A stretch of DNA of 64,000 nt from Shewanella gelidimarina (lineage in GTDB: Bacteria > Pseudomonadota > Gammaproteobacteria > Enterobacterales > Shewanellaceae), in contig NZ_JAKIKW010000001.1 of NCBI RefSeq assembly GCF_023283945.1, positions 174,807 to 238,806 of the forward strand, given 5' to 3'. Shown in pieces: positions 47,080 to 55,936 of this stretch. The position numbers were made by a program, and so were the translations under genes. The notes beneath the pieces were generated by a model. The model was not told where the DNA came from and did no database searches. It saw only the letters and a program-made list of their open reading frames with translations. The first letter of the stretch is position 1, and each line of letters opens with the position of its first letter.

Positions 47080-50000
47080 CTAACTTTTATTTGTTGCGCT
47101 ACCTTTATCTAGATTTCTGCCATAGATGAGCAGGTAAATAGCAGGAATAACGAATAGCGACAGTAATGGTGCGGTGACCATACCGCCAACCATAGGTGCT
47201 GCTATTTTCTGCATCACTTCATTACCTGTACCACTACCCCACATGATCGGTAATAAACCGAAAAAGATCGTCGCTACGGTCATAGCTTTAGGGCGAATAC
47301 GCATCACGGCGCCGTGGATCAGTGCTTCGGACAAATCGCTGCGTTGATTGTATTGCCCTGCTGCTTTGCGATCTCTTATGCTGTTATTCAAGTACACCTG
47401 CATCACCACGCCAAACTCTGCTGCGACACCTGCAAGTGCAATCATGCCCACCGATACCGCCACCGAGAAGTTGAAGTCCAAAAAGTACAATAACCATGCG
47501 CTACCTACGAGTGAAAAGGGCAGACTAAGCATGATCACTGACGCTTGGATGAAAGAGCTGAACGTCATCATCAGTAGCATAAAGATAACGATCAACATCA
47601 GTGGTACAACCAACTCCATTTTGGCTTCGACTCGCTGCATATACTCATACTGCCCAGCAAAGGTGTAGCTATAGCGCGGTGGTAGCTGGATCTGCTCATC
47701 AAGTGCTGCTCTTGCAGTCTTAATGTATTCACCAATAGAGATATCTTTTAAGTCAACAAACACCCAGCTTATTAAGCGACCATTTTCACTGGCCAGCATG
47801 GGGGCACCATCGCTCACAGTAATGCTCGCTAAATTGCCTAAAGGTAAGTATTTGCCCGTTTTTGTCAGTACGGGTAAATCTTTGAGTTTCTCAAGACTAT
47901 CGCGCAGTTCACGTGGATAACGAATATTGATGGGATAGCGTTCTTGACCTTGAATCGATTGGCCAACTTGCATCCCCCCAATGGCCATTTGCACCACGTC
48001 TTGGATATCTCTAAGTGTCATCCCGTAGCGAGCGGCACTTTTAAGATCCGGTTCAATATCGATATAACGCCCACCACTGGTACGTTGGGCAAACGCCGAT
48101 GCCGTTCCGGGTAACTTGCTGACCACTGCTTCAATCTCAGTACCAATTCGTTGGAGCTCATCGATATCTGCGCCCGATATTTTGATGCCGACAGGCGTTC
48201 TAACCCCTGTAGAAAGCATATCAATACGGGTTTTGATGGGCTGTACCCATGCGTTGGTCATGCCAGGTACTTTGACGGTTTTTTGCAATTCAGCAATAAT
48301 CCCCTCAAGTGTCATCCCTTCTCGCCATGTCTCTGGCGGGTTAAGCATGATGGTGGTTTCTAACATGGTTAACGGCGCAGGATCGGTTGCCGTCATCGCG
48401 CGGCCGACTTTACCAAATACCCGCTTAACTTCAGGCACGGTTTTAATCAACCGGTCTGTTTGTTGTAAGATCTCGGCCGCTTTACCCGCACTGACGCTGG
48501 GTAGGGTGGTCGGCATATAGAGTAAGTCACCCTCTTCAAGCTCTGGCATAAACTCACTACCCATTTTCGTCATTGGGTATACAGCACTGCCAAGGGCCAC
48601 AATAGCCAGCAAAATAGTGACTTTAGGAAAGCGTAATACCAAGCGTAGCATTGGCTCGTATATCGCAATCAATACTCGGCTGATGGGGTTTTTGCGTTCG
48701 TCAGGGATTTTGCCGCGAACAAAGTAACCCATTAGTACTGGGATCAAGGTGATCGCCAATATCGCACTGGCCGCCATGGCGAAGGTTTTAGTAAATGCCA
48801 GTGGATGGAATAAACGCCCCTCTTGCGCTTCAAGTGCAAATACAGGCACAAAGCTCAATGTGATGATCAGCAAACTGAAAAACAGCGCTGGCCCAACTTC
48901 AACTGAGGCTTGCCGGATGAGCTCCCAATGAGCATCGCCTGTTGGCGCTTCACCGTTATGTTTTTCACGGTAGTGCTCTAGGTGCTTATGGGTGTTTTCG
49001 ACCATCACAATGGCGGCATCCACCACTGCACCAATAGCGATCGCAATCCCCCCGAGACTCATAATGTTGGCGTTAACACCAATAATATTCATCACGATAA
49101 AGCTGATTAATATTGAGATGGGCAGTGAGATAATCGCCACGAGTGTTGAGCGGGCATGCAGCAAGAAGACGAGACAAATAATGCCCACCACTAACATCTC
49201 TTCCAGCACTTTATGTGTCAGGTTCTCTACCGAGTTGAGGATCAGTGTCGAGCGATCGTAAGTGATCACTAACTCAACCCCATCGGGTAAACCATTTTCG
49301 ATCTCTTTTAGCTTATCTTTTACATTGTTGATGGTGGCTAACGCATTTTCGCCGTAGCGCATCACCACAATGCCGCCAACGACTTCACCCTCACCATCTA
49401 ACTCGGCGATACCACGGCGAGCGGCAGGACCTGTACGCAGCTGCGCGACATCTTTCATCAAGACGGGGGTGCCAGACTCTGACAATATGCCGAGCGGGAT
49501 CTCTTCAAAATCATCTAAGGTTTGGCGGTAGCCTGATGAAGTGATCATGTACTCCGCTTCTGCCATCTCAATGACAGAACCGCCCGTTGAGCTGTTGGAA
49601 TTGTCTAAGGCATTTTTAACTGTCATCAAATCAATTTGATATAGGGCTAACTTATGCGGGTCGACAATGATCTGATACGACTGCTCCATACCGCCAATAG
49701 TGGCAATTTCTGATACGCCCTCAACGCTTTGTAACTCAAGCTTTAAGAACCAATCTTGCAAAGAGCGCAACTGAGCGAGGTCATGTTGACCCTTGCGATC
49801 GACCAAGGCATATTGAAATACCCAGCCTACCCCCGAGGCATCAGGGCCTAGGGTCGGTGTTACGCTGGCTGGCAGCTGTCCTTGGGTTTGCGACAAGTAC
49901 TCTAATACTCTCGATCTCGCCCAATAGATATCGGTACCGTCTTCAAAAATAATGTAGACGTAAGAGTCACCAAACATTGAAAAACCGCGAACCGTCTTCG

Positions 50001-50235
50001 CACCCGGTACGGCTAGCATTGCGGTTGATAATGGATAAGTGATCTGGTCTTCTACCAACTGCGGTGCTTGCCCAGGGTAAGAGGTTTTTACAATCACTTG
50101 CACATCCGATAAATCGGGTAGTGCATCAAGGGGTGTCATGCGCATAGCTTGGTAGCCGATTAAGGCGATTATCGCAGTAAGCGCTAACACCATCACCCGC
50201 TGTTTAATCGCGGCGCTAATAATTTTCTCTAACAT
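47080..50235 (-). CDS. cusA: CusA/CzcA-type heavy-metal RND efflux pump
   Basis: This 1051-residue protein has the RND layout: helix 1, a large periplasmic loop, helices 2-6, a second loop and the last helices. The heavy-metal subgroup is shown by TSYPGQAPQLVEDQITYPLS, GGIAIAIGAVVDAAIVMVEN and GMIALAGVAAEFGVVMQVYLN. The methionines of the periplasmic relay typical of Cu(I)/Ag(I) pumps, as in VKVPGMTNAWVQPIKTRIDM, favour CusA over CzcA. It exports metal using the proton gradient, 15 bp after cusB. Confidence 0.93.
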   Translation of the reverse strand: MLEKIISAAIKQRVMVLALTAIIALIGYQAMRMTPLDALPDLSDVQVIVKTSYPGQAPQLVEDQITYPLSTAMLAVPGAKTVRGFSMFGDSYVYIIFEDGTDIYWARSRVLEYLSQTQGQLPASVTPTLGPDASGVGWVFQYALVDRKGQHDLAQLRSLQDWFLKLELQSVEGVSEIATIGGMEQSYQIIVDPHKLALYQIDLMTVKNALDNSNSSTGGSVIEMAEAEYMITSSGYRQTLDDFEEIPLGILSESGTPVLMKDVAQLRTGPAARRGIAELDGEGEVVGGIVVMRYGENALATINNVKDKLKEIENGLPDGVELVITYDRSTLILNSVENLTHKVLEEMLVVGIICLVFLLHARSTLVAIISLPISILISFIVMNIIGVNANIMSLGGIAIAIGAVVDAAIVMVENTHKHLEHYREKHNGEAPTGDAHWELIRQASVEVGPALFFSLLIITLSFVPVFALEAQEGRLFHPLAFTKTFAMAASAILAITLIPVLMGYFVRGKIPDERKNPISRVLIAIYEPMLRLVLRFPKVTILLAIVALGSAVYPMTKMGSEFMPELEEGDLLYMPTTLPSVSAGKAAEILQQTDRLIKTVPEVKRVFGKVGRAMTATDPAPLTMLETTIMLNPPETWREGMTLEGIIAELQKTVKVPGMTNAWVQPIKTRIDMLSTGVRTPVGIKISGADIDELQRIGTEIEAVVSKLPGTASAFAQRTSGGRYIDIEPDLKSAARYGMTLRDIQDVVQMAIGGMQVGQSIQGQERYPINIRYPRELRDSLEKLKDLPVLTKTGKYLPLGNLASITVSDGAPMLASENGRLISWVFVDLKDISIGEYIKTARAALDEQIQLPPRYSYTFAGQYEYMQRVEAKMELVVPLMLIVIFMLLMMTFSSFIQASVIMLSLPFSLVGSAWLLYFLDFNFSVAVSVGMIALAGVAAEFGVVMQVYLNNSIRDRKAAGQYNQRSDLSEALIHGAVMRIRPKAMTVATIFFGLLPIMWGSGTGNEVMQKIAAPMVGGMVTAPLLSLFVIPAIYLLIYGRNLDKGSATNKS

Positions 50236-50250
50236 ATCGTAGCCCTCCGA

Positions 50251-51918
50251 TTAATGACTTGCGTGTGGATCGTCAGTAACATTGCTATTGCTGCCACTTA
50301 AGCGCTGCAAACTGCCCTGAATACTGGCTTCTGAGTCCAATAAGAATTGGCCAGACACTATCACTTTATCGCCAGCTTTTAGCCCTTCGATAATTTCAGC
50401 TTTTCCTTGGGAAATCATGCCCACTTTTACGCTGACAGAGGTAAATTTATTATCATCTCGTTGCACCACGACCCGGTTCTCTCGGCCGGTAAGAATGAGC
50501 GCCTCGGTAGGAATGGACAGTACATTTTTCTTTGGACCACCAAAGAGAGTGACATCAACTAAGGTGCCAGGCTTGAGTAGTTTTTCGGTATTTTCTAGCT
50601 TGATACGTACTCGCATTGCCCGCGAGACTGGATCCAGCTCTGGGTAGATGTAATCAATAGTCGATTCCAAATCAAACAAACCTTGAGAGGCGGAAGTCAC
50701 CTCCACGGGGCGACCTTGTTCTAGCCAGCTTTGTTCGTTTTCAAATACGTCGGCAATCACCCACACACTGCTTAAATCAACAATTTCAAACAGCGTATTG
50801 CCAGGTTCAACATACATCCCATGACGTACTGTCAATTGACTGACAAAACCATCTTGGTCGGCGTAATAAGGGACGCGATAAGTGGTTTCACCAGTTTGCT
50901 CTAAATGCTTGATTGTATTGGAGCTGACGCCTAATAGTTCGAGACGTAAACGCGCTTTGCGCAGTAACCCTGCACCGCGATTCTTGTCTTGTTTGAGGTA
51001 ATCGATAGCTTGCATGTAATCATCTTGCGCATTAATGAGTTCTGGAGAGTACAGTTCATAAAGGAGTTGCCCTTTCTTTACGCGTTGACCAACGGTATGG
51101 ACCATTAAGGTTTCAATCCAGCCGCTAACGCGTGTATGCGCATGGCCTATAGCGTTTTCGTTGTATTGCACGGTACCAATGGTTTTAACGCGCTTCCACA
51201 GAGTGCCCTCGGTGACTTGCTCGCTGCGCATGCCGAGAGCTTGCTGCATACCGCCGGATACACCGACAACGACCTCTTCAGTAACCCCACCGACAGTGAC
51301 CTTTTCTAAGTTCATGCCGCATATCGGACAAGTACCTGGTACGTCAGAAACGACGTGAGGATGCATTGGGCAGACATATTTTATATTGCCGTCACCGTTT
51401 GATTGAGCGGCAGGCATTAATGTTGGTTTTGGCTGACTTAGCAATTTATCTGCTTTAGTTTGTGGCGCAACGGCTATTTTAGAGGAGTCACTTTGATGAC
51501 TCGCATGATCGTGGCCAGCATGTTCATCAGGGAGGGCTTCTTCCTCCTCTTCCTTGACTAAAAACATGTTACATTTTGGACATCGACCCGGTTCATGGCT
51601 AGTGACTTCAGGGTGCATGGGGCAGTAGTAATCTTTGTTCACTGCTGCGACAGTATCTACTATTGATGATCCACTCGATGATTCATCTTTGACGAGGAAC
51701 ATCTTACATATAGAACAACGGCCAGCTTCATGGCTGGTCTCTTCTGGATGCATTGGGCAGTAATATTCAGCGTTATGTTGCTGATTTTGTACTATGGTTT
51801 CAGATTGCTCTTGTGATAGAGCTTGGCTGTAGCCAAGTATCGGCGTTGCCGCTACCAATAAGCTGCTTAGCGCACATACTGCGTTTTTACGAAACTGTTT
51901 TGATTTGAATAAACTCAT
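50251..51918 (-). CDS. cusB: CusB-type periplasmic adaptor with three heavy-metal-binding domains
   Basis: This 555-residue protein has a signal peptide and then three short metal-binding domains of the YxCPMHP...CxxCxM type: YYCPMHPEETSHEAG..CSICKM, YYCPMHPEVTSHEPG..CPKCNM and YVCPMHPHVVSDVPG..CPICGM. The HlyD-like adaptor follows (ARVSGWIETLMVHTVGQRVKKG, YRVPYYADQDGFVSQL, PGTLVDVTLFGG). It links CusA to an outer-membrane channel. His-rich linkers (DEHAGHDHASH) may also hold copper. Most relatives carry one such domain, so three is unusual. Confidence 0.92.
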   Translation of the reverse strand: MSLFKSKQFRKNAVCALSSLLVAATPILGYSQALSQEQSETIVQNQQHNAEYYCPMHPEETSHEAGRCSICKMFLVKDESSSGSSIVDTVAAVNKDYYCPMHPEVTSHEPGRCPKCNMFLVKEEEEEALPDEHAGHDHASHQSDSSKIAVAPQTKADKLLSQPKPTLMPAAQSNGDGNIKYVCPMHPHVVSDVPGTCPICGMNLEKVTVGGVTEEVVVGVSGGMQQALGMRSEQVTEGTLWKRVKTIGTVQYNENAIGHAHTRVSGWIETLMVHTVGQRVKKGQLLYELYSPELINAQDDYMQAIDYLKQDKNRGAGLLRKARLRLELLGVSSNTIKHLEQTGETTYRVPYYADQDGFVSQLTVRHGMYVEPGNTLFEIVDLSSVWVIADVFENEQSWLEQGRPVEVTSASQGLFDLESTIDYIYPELDPVSRAMRVRIKLENTEKLLKPGTLVDVTLFGGPKKNVLSIPTEALILTGRENRVVVQRDDNKFTSVSVKVGMISQGKAEIIEGLKAGDKVIVSGQFLLDSEASIQGSLQRLSGSNSNVTDDPHASH

Positions 51919-51942
51919 AATGCCTTATCTCCACCCTAGCTT

Positions 51943-52485
51943 TTAGTGATGCATGTGACTTTTTTTATCGGCGTTTTCGCTATTTGCGATAGGCGTTAAG
52001 TCCATGCCACATTTAGGGCAGCTATCACCCGCTTTACCGGTAATTGCTGGATTCATTGGGCACGCGTGGGTATCAGCCGTCATCTTATGATGCTCAGCTT
52101 TACCTTTGTGAGGGCATGAGTCGCAGCTTTTACCTTTGGTTTTCATGGCTTGCAGTTCCATGCCGCATTTCGGGCAACTGTCTCCCGCTTTACCCGTCAT
52201 TGCAGGGTTCATTGGACATGCGTGAGTGTCAGCAGTCATCTTATGATGAGCTGTCTTTCCCTTGTTTGGGCAAGAATCACAGTTATGTCCAGCGGCTTTT
52301 GTTACTTTCAAGTCCATACCACATTTAGGGCAAGAGTCGCCCTTAGCGCCAGTGACTTCAGGATGCATTGGGCAAGCGTAGCTTTGGCTCTGCTCGGCGC
52401 CGTGATCATGTGCATGCGCTGATACAGCAGGTGCCCAGGTTAAAAACAAAAAGGTAGTTAATACCATACTAATAAAGGTTTTCAT
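51943..52485 (-). CDS. Periplasmic protein with three tandem heavy-metal-binding domains
   Basis: This 180-residue protein has a signal peptide (VLTTFLFLTWAPAVSAHAH). It then holds three repeats of a CPM(H/N)P...CPKCGM(D/E)L domain, each followed by a CDSCP-x-KGK...HH linker (the last one degenerate). The second and third repeats are nearly identical (HHKMTADTHACPMNPA), which marks recent duplication. With about 16 Cys and many His and Met it should bind several copper or silver ions, perhaps handing them to CusB. It lies 24 bp before cusB. It has no CusF domain. Confidence 0.75.
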   Translation of the reverse strand: MKTFISMVLTTFLFLTWAPAVSAHAHDHGAEQSQSYACPMHPEVTGAKGDSCPKCGMDLKVTKAAGHNCDSCPNKGKTAHHKMTADTHACPMNPAMTGKAGDSCPKCGMELQAMKTKGKSCDSCPHKGKAEHHKMTADTHACPMNPAITGKAGDSCPKCGMDLTPIANSENADKKSHMHH

Positions 52486-52611
52486 AACTTAACTCCATCA
52501 AAGAGATGGCCGAATGCTGTAAGTGCTAATGCACAAAACAATTAACGGCATAAATAATTGCTTAATAAGAATAAATAACGATTTGAAAATGTAGAGACGT
52601 GGCGTCTCGAA

Positions 52612-53028
52612 TTACGCTATTGGGGGTCTAAAATCTTGTGGCAATGAGATAGAGTGGAAATGAGGCATTAGAGTGGCCATTGCAATATCGGAGGTGTTGT
52701 TGCCGGGCCATGACAACACATTAAACAGTGAACCTGTTACTGAAATTACCAAGCAATGGTTACAATCACTCTGGCATGATCCGTTGCCGTTGCAGCAATT
52801 CTTAGAGTTGCCGGGAAGCATTTGCGTATTCTCATCAGAATCGCAGCAATGAGTGTTGCTATCTATTTGCTGTTGGTGGCATTCAGCCCCATCTTGCATG
52901 CTCATCATTGGCATATCATCAGCCATCGCATTCGGTACCATCAATGATCCATTAGATAGCATTAGCTGACTCAACAAAGCGAGTAGCGTAAAGGCTATTA
53001 ATGTATGACGGCGAAGGATGCTAAACAT
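52612..53028 (-). CDS. Cys/His-rich exported small protein of the copper operon
   Basis: This 138-residue protein starts with a membrane helix or signal (LIAFTLLALLSQLMLSNGSL). Next come a Met-rich stretch (DDMPMMSMQDG) and a Cys/His cluster (HCCDSDE, NCCNGNGSCQSDCNHC), then a second hydrophobic patch. This order resembles the DUF2946-type copper-associated proteins, though I cannot confirm the family. Binding of Cu(I) is likely from composition. It lies upstream in the cus gene cluster. Confidence 0.6.
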   Translation of the reverse strand: MFSILRRHTLIAFTLLALLSQLMLSNGSLMVPNAMADDMPMMSMQDGAECHQQQIDSNTHCCDSDENTQMLPGNSKNCCNGNGSCQSDCNHCLVISVTGSLFNVLSWPGNNTSDIAMATLMPHFHSISLPQDFRPPIA

Positions 53029-53140
53029 GATGGTTCCAAGTAATGAGCTGTGATGAGTCTAACACAGCAAAAAAGTTACACATTGATAAAGTTCACAAAT
53101 TCACTTTATCAATGTGTTAACAGCTGCAGGAGCTAGATTG

Positions 53141-53557
53141 TTATTTTTGCAGTAATATTTTAGCCATCAGTTGGCTATGAGTCATCAATGCGACCTGTTT
53201 CTCGCTACCGCTATCATCGGTTAACTTAATATATGGCGAGTCAATAAACTGGTAAGCATCCTCTTCAGATAAAATACTCGGGGTGATCGCCTTATAGTTA
53301 GCGGCCGTTTCTAGATCGATATAGAGATATAGTGGTTCAGAGCGAACCCAATTAGAGTCATCGGCATTTGATTCAAAAAGATCGCGGTACTGTAGCTCAA
53401 TTAAGTTTTGACCGTCCTCCAGTTGTAGGTATCGACTGTCAACATTATTTAACCCATTCACTCCGCGTACTTCAAGTGATTCAGGAAAAGAAACAGAGGC
53501 TGCCATGCTGGTGAAACTGGCAAGAGAAAGTGCGATAACGCTGATAAATTTTTTCAT
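53141..53557 (-). CDS. DUF2057 (YccT-like) exported protein
   Basis: The start at MKKFISVIALSLASF is preceded by GGAGTTTATT. The 138-residue protein has a signal peptide ending near SMAA. The pattern VSFPESLEVRGVNG, DSRYLQLEDGQNLIELQYRDLFE, VRSEPLYLYIDL is typical of DUF2057/UPF0319 proteins such as E. coli YccT, whose biochemical role is not settled. Nothing in it suggests metal binding, so its place within the copper cluster may be incidental. Confidence 0.8.
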   Translation of the reverse strand: MKKFISVIALSLASFTSMAASVSFPESLEVRGVNGLNNVDSRYLQLEDGQNLIELQYRDLFESNADDSNWVRSEPLYLYIDLETAANYKAITPSILSEEDAYQFIDSPYIKLTDDSGSEKQVALMTHSQLMAKILLQK

Positions 53558-53649
53558 AATAAACTCCAAACAAAACCGGTAACCATGGGCTGAATGCCTA
53601 TGGACAAATTACTTAGATGTAGATTGCGCTGAGCGCGAGTGATTTAAGG

Positions 53650-54087
53650 TTAAGCTTGCAGTGAGATCGGTGGTGGGTTTGCAGAAGATTGTTCCGCAGT
53701 TTGAGGAGACCAAAATACGGTTTGTAGACTCTGTCCCGCTTGTTGAGAGCTGAGATTGAGTTGATCCTGCTCGATAATAGCGGGGATAGAAACACAGTGT
53801 GATACACAATCACCCATGCCTAATATCTCACACAATGCATCACAATCAAGCATGCTAGTGTTGATGCTTAGCATGGTGCTACCACAGCTGGTGGTATCTT
53901 GATGGGTAACAGCTATCGAGCTTATCAACACTGGGTTTATCGGTAGCTGGGTCAGTTCGATTTGCTGAACATGTTGGGAAGCGTGCGAACTGGCATGCAA
54001 AAATTTAGGCATAGCCATCGCTGGTGAAAGCAAAAATTGCCCGACCAGTGAGATGAGTAATGCTAAATATGCGATGCGTTTGCACAT
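53650..54087 (-). CDS. Cys-containing exported protein, first gene of the copper cluster
   Basis: The ATG at 54087 (MCKRIAYLALLISLVG) is preferred to a TTG 15 bases upstream. The protein of about 145 residues has a signal peptide ending near AMAMP. Five cysteines lie in a central stretch (TTSCGST, LDCDALCEILGMGDCVSHC), and the end is Gln/Ser-rich. Its general plan (signal, His-rich start, Cys cluster) parallels the 138-residue protein downstream, suggesting related copper roles. No family recognised. Confidence 0.6.
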   Translation of the reverse strand: MCKRIAYLALLISLVGQFLLSPAMAMPKFLHASSHASQHVQQIELTQLPINPVLISSIAVTHQDTTSCGSTMLSINTSMLDCDALCEILGMGDCVSHCVSIPAIIEQDQLNLSSQQAGQSLQTVFWSPQTAEQSSANPPPISLQA

Positions 54088-54469
54088 GTTCAACTTTTCC
54101 AAATAATGATGATGTAACTAGATAGACCTTGCTTATAGGTAATTAGTTTCAGGCTATAAATATATTTTTTATGTTTGTTTGAACGCTGACTCATTTTCAC
54201 ATATTGAAAAACTCAATTAAATACGTTAAATACCGCATTATCAAGCTGATAAGACATAATCCTTGCGATAAACAAGGCTTTAGGCTAACTTTAGTGAAAG
54301 CGCATATATAGTGAGCAAGTTTTGATTCAGTTGAGAGAGTTAGAGCCATGTCTCATTTTGCACTTTTAGTCCCAGATTAATCAGTAGGATATGGTTTATA
54401 CTAGACCGCATAAATAGAGATGAAGTAAAACTTACATCGATATAAAAATTAAATATTTGGAGATGAGTG
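54088..54469. other. Divergent region between the copper cluster and cymA
   Basis: No gene was seen in this AT-rich 382-bp stretch. It should hold promoters for both sides. A weak dyad, ACCT-N7-AGGT, lies at 54126-54140. Confidence 0.5.
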
Positions 54470-55030
54470 ATGAACTGGCGAGCACTATTTAAACCTAGCG
54501 CAAAATTTTCGATTCTGGCATTGTTGGTCGTTGGTATCGTAGTCGGTGTTGTAGGTTATTTTGCGACACAACAAACGTTGCATGCAACAAGTTCAGATCA
54601 GTTCTGTATGAGCTGCCATAGCAATCATTCATTGAAAGATGAAGTGATGGCTTCTGCTCACGGCGGAGGACGCGCAGGTGTTACTGTGCAGTGTCAAGAC
54701 TGTCACTTACCGCACAATCCAGTTAAGTACCTAGTTAAGAAAATCATTGTTTCTAAAGATCTATATGGTTTCATGACTATCGATGGTTTCAACACTCAAG
54801 CATGGTTGGATGAAAATCGTAAAGAGCAAGCCGAGCACGCACTTAAGTATTTTAAAGGCAATGACTCAGCTAACTGTCAGCACTGTCATACTCGTATTTA
54901 CGAAAACCAACCTGAAGCAATGAAGAAGATGGCGAAGAGAATGCACGCTAACAACTTCAAGAAAGCTGATGATAAGCGTAAGACTTGTGTTGATTGCCAC
55001 AAAGGCGTTGCTCACGTTTACGTTAAATAA
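54470..55030 (+). CDS. cymA: Tetraheme quinol dehydrogenase CymA
   Basis: The ATG at 54470 (MNWRALFKPSAK) has GGAG seven bases before it; a GTG at 54467 is less likely. The 186-residue NapC/NirT-type protein has one N-terminal membrane helix. Four haem c sites follow: CMSCH (46-50), CQDCH, CQHCH and CVDCH. It closely matches my recollection of Shewanella CymA. CymA oxidises menaquinol at the inner membrane and passes electrons to fumarate, nitrate, DMSO and metal-oxide reductases. It is a single-gene unit with its own terminator. Confidence 0.96.
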   Translation: MNWRALFKPSAKFSILALLVVGIVVGVVGYFATQQTLHATSSDQFCMSCHSNHSLKDEVMASAHGGGRAGVTVQCQDCHLPHNPVKYLVKKIIVSKDLYGFMTIDGFNTQAWLDENRKEQAEHALKYFKGNDSANCQHCHTRIYENQPEAMKKMAKRMHANNFKKADDKRKTCVDCHKGVAHVYVK

Positions 55031-55088
55031 GAGTCAGTAAACAACAAGCACTATGAATGCGAGTTAGATGAGCTAGCATTCAAAGCTT

Positions 55089-55123
55089 AAAGCCCCATGA
55101 TAGGATTATCACGGGGCTTTTTT
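55089..55123 (+). terminator. Rho-independent terminator after cymA
   Basis: AAAGCCCC pairs with GGGGCTTT, extended inward by TGATA/TATCA with one mismatch, followed by a T tract. Confidence 0.88.
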
Positions 55124-55142
55124 GTGGCTGTTGTTTGGGAAT

Positions 55143-55496
55143 CGATAGGGCTGAGACGGTAAAGGCGGATAGAGCTGAGATGGTAAAGTCGATAGAGCTG
55201 AGACGGTAAAGTCGATAGAGCTGAGACGGTAAAGTCGATAGAGCTGAGACGGTAAAGTCGATAGAGCTGAGACGGTAAAGTCGATAGAGCTGAGACGGTG
55301 AAGTCGATAGAGCTGAGATGGTAGAGTCGGATAGGGCTGAGACGGTAAAGCCGATAGAGCTGAGACGGTAAAGTCGATAGAGCTGAGATGGTAGAGTCGA
55401 TAGAGCTGAGACGGTAAAGTCGATAGAGCTGAGACGGTAAAGTCGATAGAGCTGAGATGGTAGAGTCGATAGAGCTGAGACGGTAGAGTCGGATAG
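55143..55496. repeat. Minisatellite: about 15 copies of a 23-bp unit
   Basis: The unit GATAGAGCTGAGACGGTAA + AGTC (23 bp) is repeated head to tail about 15 times. Variation is slight: GAGATGG for GAGACGG, GTAGAGTC for GTAAAGTC, and an extra G in a few units. The unit length is not a multiple of three, and it lies between two convergent genes, so it is not coding. The long minus-strand frame across it exists only because the unit has no stop in any of its three minus-strand frames. Confidence 0.95.
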
Positions 55497-55570
55497 GCTA
55501 GGAATAACCGAAATAGCAAAGAATATGCAGCTTGCTGAGTATCCTTTGCTTGGCCGTCAGCGAAGCGCCC

Positions 55571-55640
55571 GTCTTAGACTTTTCGTCTTAGACTTTTCGT
55601 CTAAGCACTTGTCGACTTAGCTCTTGTCGTCTTAGTATAT
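55571..55640. repeat. Short degenerate 14-15 bp direct repeats
   Basis: GTCTTAGACTTTTC occurs twice in a row (55571-55598). Degenerate copies follow (GTCTAAGCACTTGTC, GACTTAGCTCTTGTC, GTCTTAGTATATTTC). This is a second tandem array in the same convergent gap. Confidence 0.7.
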
Positions 55641-55657
55641 TTCGGCTGTTAACTGTA

Positions 55658-55936
55658 TTAGCTTTTTTGTTGAGCCAAAACCTGTTGACGATATTGCAGT
55701 AAGCTAAAGACACCGAAAATAAACACTTGTAGATAATCGCCCTTTTTTAACGCTATTAGGCTTTTAAAAATAGTGTGAAAGATAATCGTTTGGAAACCGT
55801 GCATAAACACAGTGACGGCCAGAAGAATATTCAAAATAACGGCAATGTTTCCGTCAAATGGCGATGCTAGATTATAAAACATCATTAACCATGCCAAGGC
55901 GGTGGCTAGCTTTCCTAACAGTAAAGCCAGTTTCAT
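55658..55936 (-). CDS. DUF1145 (YhhL-like) inner-membrane protein
   Basis: This 92-residue protein has about three membrane segments (LATALAWLMMFYNLASPF, AVILNILLAVTVFMHGFQ, and a last one) and the DUF1145 pattern. Its ATG follows the rsmD stop with no gap, as in the E. coli rsmD-yhhL pair. Function is unknown. Confidence 0.8.
   Translation of the reverse strand: MKLALLLGKLATALAWLMMFYNLASPFDGNIAVILNILLAVTVFMHGFQTIIFHTIFKSLIALKKGDYLQVFIFGVFSLLQYRQQVLAQQKS

Noticed and set aside
53609-53813. Two overlapping minus-strand frames of 66 codons
   Set aside because: They are alternative frames of the Cys-containing gene at 53650-54087, which has the signal peptide and better start.
55143-55496. Possible CRISPR array
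   Set aside because: The units are contiguous 23-bp repeats without spacers, and no cas genes are nearby.
55109-55519. Minus-strand frame of 136 codons across the minisatellite
   Set aside because: The 23-bp unit simply lacks stops in all minus-strand frames. The peptide is a pure repeat, has no ribosome site and overlaps the cymA terminator.
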